Assembly: GCA_030704615.1 (NCBI GenBank)
Contig: CM060731.1
Span: forward strand, 63,904,756-63,964,755
Direction: 5' to 3'
Source of the DNA: Takakia lepidozioides
Taxonomy: Eukaryota; Streptophyta; Takakiopsida; Takakiales; Takakiaceae
DNA: 60,000 nt
A program made the translations under genes and the position numbers. The notes beneath the pieces were generated by a model. That model was given only the letters and a program-made list of their open reading frames with translations. It was not told the origin of the DNA and ran no database searches. Positions 56,298 through 60,000 of this stretch are shown one piece after another (positions within the stretch are counted from its first letter, which is position 1; each line of letters opens with the position of its first letter).

Positions 56298-57344
56298 GTA
56301 AGTTAGTATTTCTTGTCCAAACTTGTACGAAATGGGTTTATTATCAGTTTTCCAGTCAATTCGCTGTCTACATAAGTGATTTGACTTTCGTCTTATAGTA
56401 TTCTAAACCTTTGTGGGAAGATGGATTGTCGATAGTATTGTCATAAGCTCCTTGTGAAAGGGAAGGCTCCGTTTCACTGAAGGACATAATTTACTAATTC
56501 ACCTTTTTGGTCCCTTTCTGGGCATCTCAAGAACTTGAGAAGTCTGAATGCATACTTCTTCCAGCTCATCCTGGAGACGAGTGTTCCTTGCCAACACCAC
56601 AGTCAAACTGGATGAGTAAGAAAAACTTAGTGATCTTAACACCTAACAGGTTGAGAGATGTAGATTAACGTTTATGAGAATATCATCAAGCGACGTTGTG
56701 ACTTGTGACATCGCACGTGCGCCCTAAACTCCTAATTATTCAAAAATGAGAGCTTGTAAGGGCTTGATTCCCACTTGCTGGCTTTTGGGCATGGATGAAT
56801 GGTATCGTGGATGGAGTAGGATGGTGATGCTCATCCAGGCTAACGAATGACACCGGATGAGGCTTTCAGTTAAACTTAGTTGGATATAGGTGGAGTAGCC
56901 GTTACGCATTAGACGCTAGTACAGCTGGCTATATTAAGTTGATGTTGTCTTTAGTTAACAGTTAGATTAGGATCAGATTAGAGGATGTGGCAGGTTTGTA
57001 TGGTCCAGCTAGGATGGCATCTGGCTAACCAATAGAAGGGAGCCGTTTGGCCTAGGTAAGATTACTTGCTTAACTACTATATAAATCAAAGCACTCAAGA
57101 GAACGGAGTGGTGGATTTTGGATCTCATTTGGTGTACTTGTGTTGGATGAAAAGTGGCTCTTTATGTTAAGTTGTTGGAAGATTCCCCCCTACTTAGCGT
57201 GCTTTGCTCTACAAGGCATACATCCCCAATGCAAGTAATTTCCCGAGATAGAGAGGAATAATCCGACGGCCCCGGAATCTTGGTGGAGATGGGGGCATCT
57301 AATCTGTTACCGGGAACGAATGTATTAATCATCACAAGTGTTGT
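56298..57344. other. LRR gene intron or flank; possible 5' LTR
   Basis: Holds the LRR relic at 56518-56553. Around 57076 ACTATATAAATC is TATA-like and could belong to an LTR of the next element; I found no matching second LTR. Confidence 0.3.
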
Positions 57345-58200
57345 GTGTGTGGCAAGGGCATAAGGTACAGCCGTCAGAAAGGCGAAATGGCGGCAAGTCT
57401 CATTTTTCGTTTGTATGCCTTCTTCTCTTTCGTGTTCAAGCTAGCTGCGTTTCTCCTTGTTGTGTGCAATGGCGTCTCCCTCTGTGAGGCGGCGGAGGAA
57501 GCGGCCACAGAGGCTATCACACCTGCTCAAAAACGTGAGTAGAAGCGCAAGGTGGAACAAGCCTTACAGGGTGCCTGGGCTGGGAAGTTGTTGCAGATAC
57601 TGCATGCCGAGGAGATTGTTGCAAAGCTCCCTTTTCCCGAGCTTCGGGAGCGCATGCGTGCTGGTGAGGTTTTTAGCTGGCCTCAAATAGGTGTGTCGCA
57701 GTTCACAGTGAGCAGGGACGTACACACTGAATTGGAGGGCTTTGCCTACCCTCATAAGCACCCAAGTCCGTTGCAACTCTGGGAATTCATTAAAGGCGGT
57801 ACTGCCCTTGTGTTAGCCAACCTTCGTCTGAACGATGTTGTTTCCGAGGACACTGACCCCACCTAGGAAGAGGTTATGGCGGGAGTTCTGGAATGGCGCT
57901 TTCACCACCATCCCTCGGACGTGGTAGTGTTTCCAGGCCTATCTTTCAAACAAGAACGTGTTGGACTGACTCAACTGGACAAGGCGGCTGATTACCCTCC
58001 GCACACACTGGTAGTTAAAGAACGAAGAGTGCGTACGGTGGTCAAGGTTGCGTTTTGACTCAAAAGTGAATGAGAAGTCTGGCAACAATTGGGAGAGACC
58101 GTCTATCTTTGGCCCAAACAGCGTTACATCAGCTGCCATTGTGTGGCGAACTGGGAAGACTTCATTCAGGCCCCAGCGGATAAGAGATAAGAGGTGTTAG
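57345..58200 (+). pseudogene. Unrecognised retroelement-associated frame with two in-frame TAG codons
   Basis: One phase runs from 57345 to 58058, interrupted only by TAG at 57540-57542 and 57864-57866, and resumes after TGA codons at 58056 and 58071 up to about 58190. It includes a hydrophobic segment (LIFRLYAFFSFVFKLAAFLL) and then soluble sequence (LLQILHAEEIVAKLPFPELR, LQLWEFIKGGTALVLANLRL). I recognise no family. It directly precedes the gag-like region on the same strand. The first TAG overlaps a good splice donor (AAAAAC/GTGAGT), so an intron is an alternative. Confidence 0.45.
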
Positions 58201-58209
58201 CCCCTGCTC

Positions 58210-58957
58210 ATGCCTGTCCACACTAGGGCCATGCTGGAGAAGGAGGCTGAGGAAATGGTAGGCTTAAGTGAGCTTGAGGCTAGAAGAGAGAGAGAGTTAG
58301 CTGCTGACTGGAGTGAAGCTGCGCATGGTGAAGGATCTACGGGTCATGGAGGGGTAGAAAAGGATAAGGCTGCTCATGAGCCAGCTCTTGATGTAGAAGA
58401 GCTTTGTGAGGCTATGGGAGTCATATCTAATTGTCCACCTTTGATGAAAATGTTGATCAATCAAATGTTCCGGTGACACCAATTAACAAACCCATTGATT
58501 CGTCTGAGAGGATGCACAAACAACCCTTTCCAGATTTCAACTTGGGTAAAGACTTTGAATCCTTTCTAGAGTTTTTTGAGATCAATAGAAAAATTAAGTA
58601 TGTCCCTCAGAAGTTCATTGTCAAGGCCTTCCGTTTGTGTTTAAAAGGTGAGGCTAGGAAGATTTTTGAGTCCAACAATAAAGGAAAGAACGAGCTGACC
58701 TGGAGGAAGCTAGGCAATTGGCAGATAGATTGTTTTGCAAAGTGAAGCCCATTGCTTACACAGTTCCTGAGCTAACCTTCTCCCCTGGTGACAGTATTTG
58801 GAAGTACTACTCTGATCTTCGTACAGCCGTCTGTAAGGCAGTGGACGATCCATCTGAACACTCAGCTATCCTGAAGCATTGCTTCATCAAAGGTTTACCC
58901 CCAGCTGACAGGGTCTTTTTACAAAAACAATGTCAAGTTATTTTACCACTAGTGTGA
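58210..58957 (+). pseudogene. Retrotransposon Gag fragment
   Basis: Frames read LSELEARRERELAADWSEAA, then PFPDFNLGKDFESFLEFFEI, KFIVKAFRLCLKGEARKIFE, and after a shift GDSIWKYYSDLRTAVCKAVD and CFIKGLPPADRVFLQ. The order (helical N-terminus, then the FL..FE...AF.L.G.A..W-type Gag core) is that of Ty3/Gypsy or related Gag. No CCHC knuckle, protease or pol follows; sequence changes at about 58957. Confidence 0.6.
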
Positions 58958-60000
58958 AGTTAGCTAGGAAATAGCTAGCTTTTATATATAGACATTTGGG
59001 ATTGACCCACATGTCAATCCGGGGGCCAATACATGTTTGGGCACCTGGCGTGGTTATCTTCACGGCAGATCGCGGTGGGCTCATCTTTCTCGAGTTGAGC
59101 CTCACCGCGTCTAGCAATGGCGCTGTAGTGTGGATTCCCCATGGCGTGGGGTGCAATTGGCTCAACTTAATATATGAGTGATGTTTTCATGTGCAAGTGT
59201 GTGAGTTTGAGAGAGCTTGTATGCTTGTATCATTCATTTCCTTATCACTCGAGAAATATCAGCTCGAGTCTGTGAGTGCCAGGTTCGAGTTAGTTGTAGC
59301 ACTTGTGTTTTCAGATCATGAGAAGCGGTTCAGCCTAGAGTGCAAGGAGCCGTGCATGAGCCTATCCAAAGCGGATAGAGTGCAAAGGCGAACAGGTTGC
59401 AGGTTTGCCATGGAGAGAGAGGCGGGTAGCCTATGTTGAAGAGCGGCGTTGCATAGCTCAACGCTATGGCAACCAAGTTTAACTTCTAGTGTGAAGCGGA
59501 GGAGATGTTGGCCACAAGTGGGCGAACTGGTGGTCGTCTTCTTCAGCTGCAGGCCAAGTTAAAGAGCTACAGGAATGTGGGCTGCGCATGGGAAACTAGA
59601 ATGTTGCAGGTCGGAGATGATATGATCAGCTCCAGGTATTTCTGCCCGAAACTAGTTGTTGCGGGTAGATGAGGAGCAGCCGAATGGTGGAACTGCGAGG
59701 GGATGCATTGCAGTCCGTTGGGAGCTTCAGCTCCAAGCTCATGAAGATGTATGAGTGAAGAGAGGGGGGCCGGTCCCTCTTGTGTGCAAATCAGTGCACT
59801 TGTGAAACATGTGCTGAGTTGGAGTTTCAATCTGAAACTCAGCAGTGTAAGGGCTCTTGGAGTGGCAAGAGCGGGGCTGGAAGGGCAGCAACAAGGCACC
59901 CTAGAGTCAGGGGATGTGCAGTAGAACTGCATGTACACCAAGGTTGTAAAGGTGTGTATTTTCATATTTGTTTTTGTGAGCTTCATGGAGAAAAGGGAGC
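58958..60000 (+). other. LTR-like non-coding region
   Basis: Starts GTGAAGTTAGCTAGG with a TATA-like TTTTATATATAGAC at 58979-58992. It is G/T-biased and non-coding, similar in style to 4.87-7.1 kb. It could be the 3' LTR of a Gag-only element. No paired copy found in the window. Confidence 0.3.

Noticed and set aside
1-60000. Change of the nuclear genetic code (UAG as sense)
   Set aside because: NAA30, NAA60, NiaP and CIR1 have no internal TAG; the TAG-broken frames are all in transposons, which also carry frameshifts and TGA.

Overview
The window is a gene-poor, repeat-rich piece of nuclear DNA from a land plant. Plant-specific families are present: PLS/DYW-type PPR proteins, an OSB-type organelle single-strand DNA-binding protein, a GUX glucuronosyltransferase exon, LRR receptor-kinase exons and a NiaP-type carrier. 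Genes have many short GT-AG introns. The repetitive, intron-poor PPR relics and the old decayed retroelements fit a non-seed plant (fern, lycophyte or moss) best, but the sequence alone does not settle the species.

Layout. 0.2-2.8 kb: decayed non-LTR reverse transcriptase (-) lying in an intron next to an LRR-kinase exon. 3.7-4.5 kb: palindromic repeat cluster. About 4.9-13.5 kb: degenerate Ty3/Gypsy element (+) with a complete C5-cytosine DNA methyltransferase domain between protease and reverse transcriptase; its 3' end runs directly into a broken PPR-DYW C-terminus. 14.5-15.2 kb: GUX exon relic and a tRNA-Trp-like gene whose anticodon is CTA. 18-20 kb: tRNA-derived SINE-like repeats and a LINE 3' end. 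20.6-24.2 kb: OSB motif exons that run in frame into a PPR array of near-identical 303-bp units. 25.2-28.2 kb: CIR1-like gene (-). 29.2-29.7 kb: FCP1/NIF-like relic. 30.4-36.0 kb: NiaP/OCT7-like carrier (-). 38.4-39.4 kb: PIF/Harbinger-like non-autonomous DNA transposon with TAA target duplication. 39.8-41.6 kb: small helical N-domain plus a P-loop NTPase of the RHS/Crinkler type. 41.9-47.8 kb: NAA30 gene (-) with an inverted partial duplication that also carries eIF4B fragments. 49.2-51.7 kb: second decayed LINE (-). 52.0-53.8 kb: NAA60 gene (+). 55.4-56.3 kb: first exon of an LRR receptor kinase (+). 57.3-60 kb: another gag-bearing retroelement.

Intact-looking host genes are CIR1, NiaP, NAA30, NAA60 and probably the LRR kinase. 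Most other coding signal is transposon or pseudogene. The main discovery candidates are the methyltransferase-bearing retrotransposon, the CTA-anticodon tRNA-Trp, the OSB-PPR junction, and a covarying 3' hairpin shared by four LINE tails.
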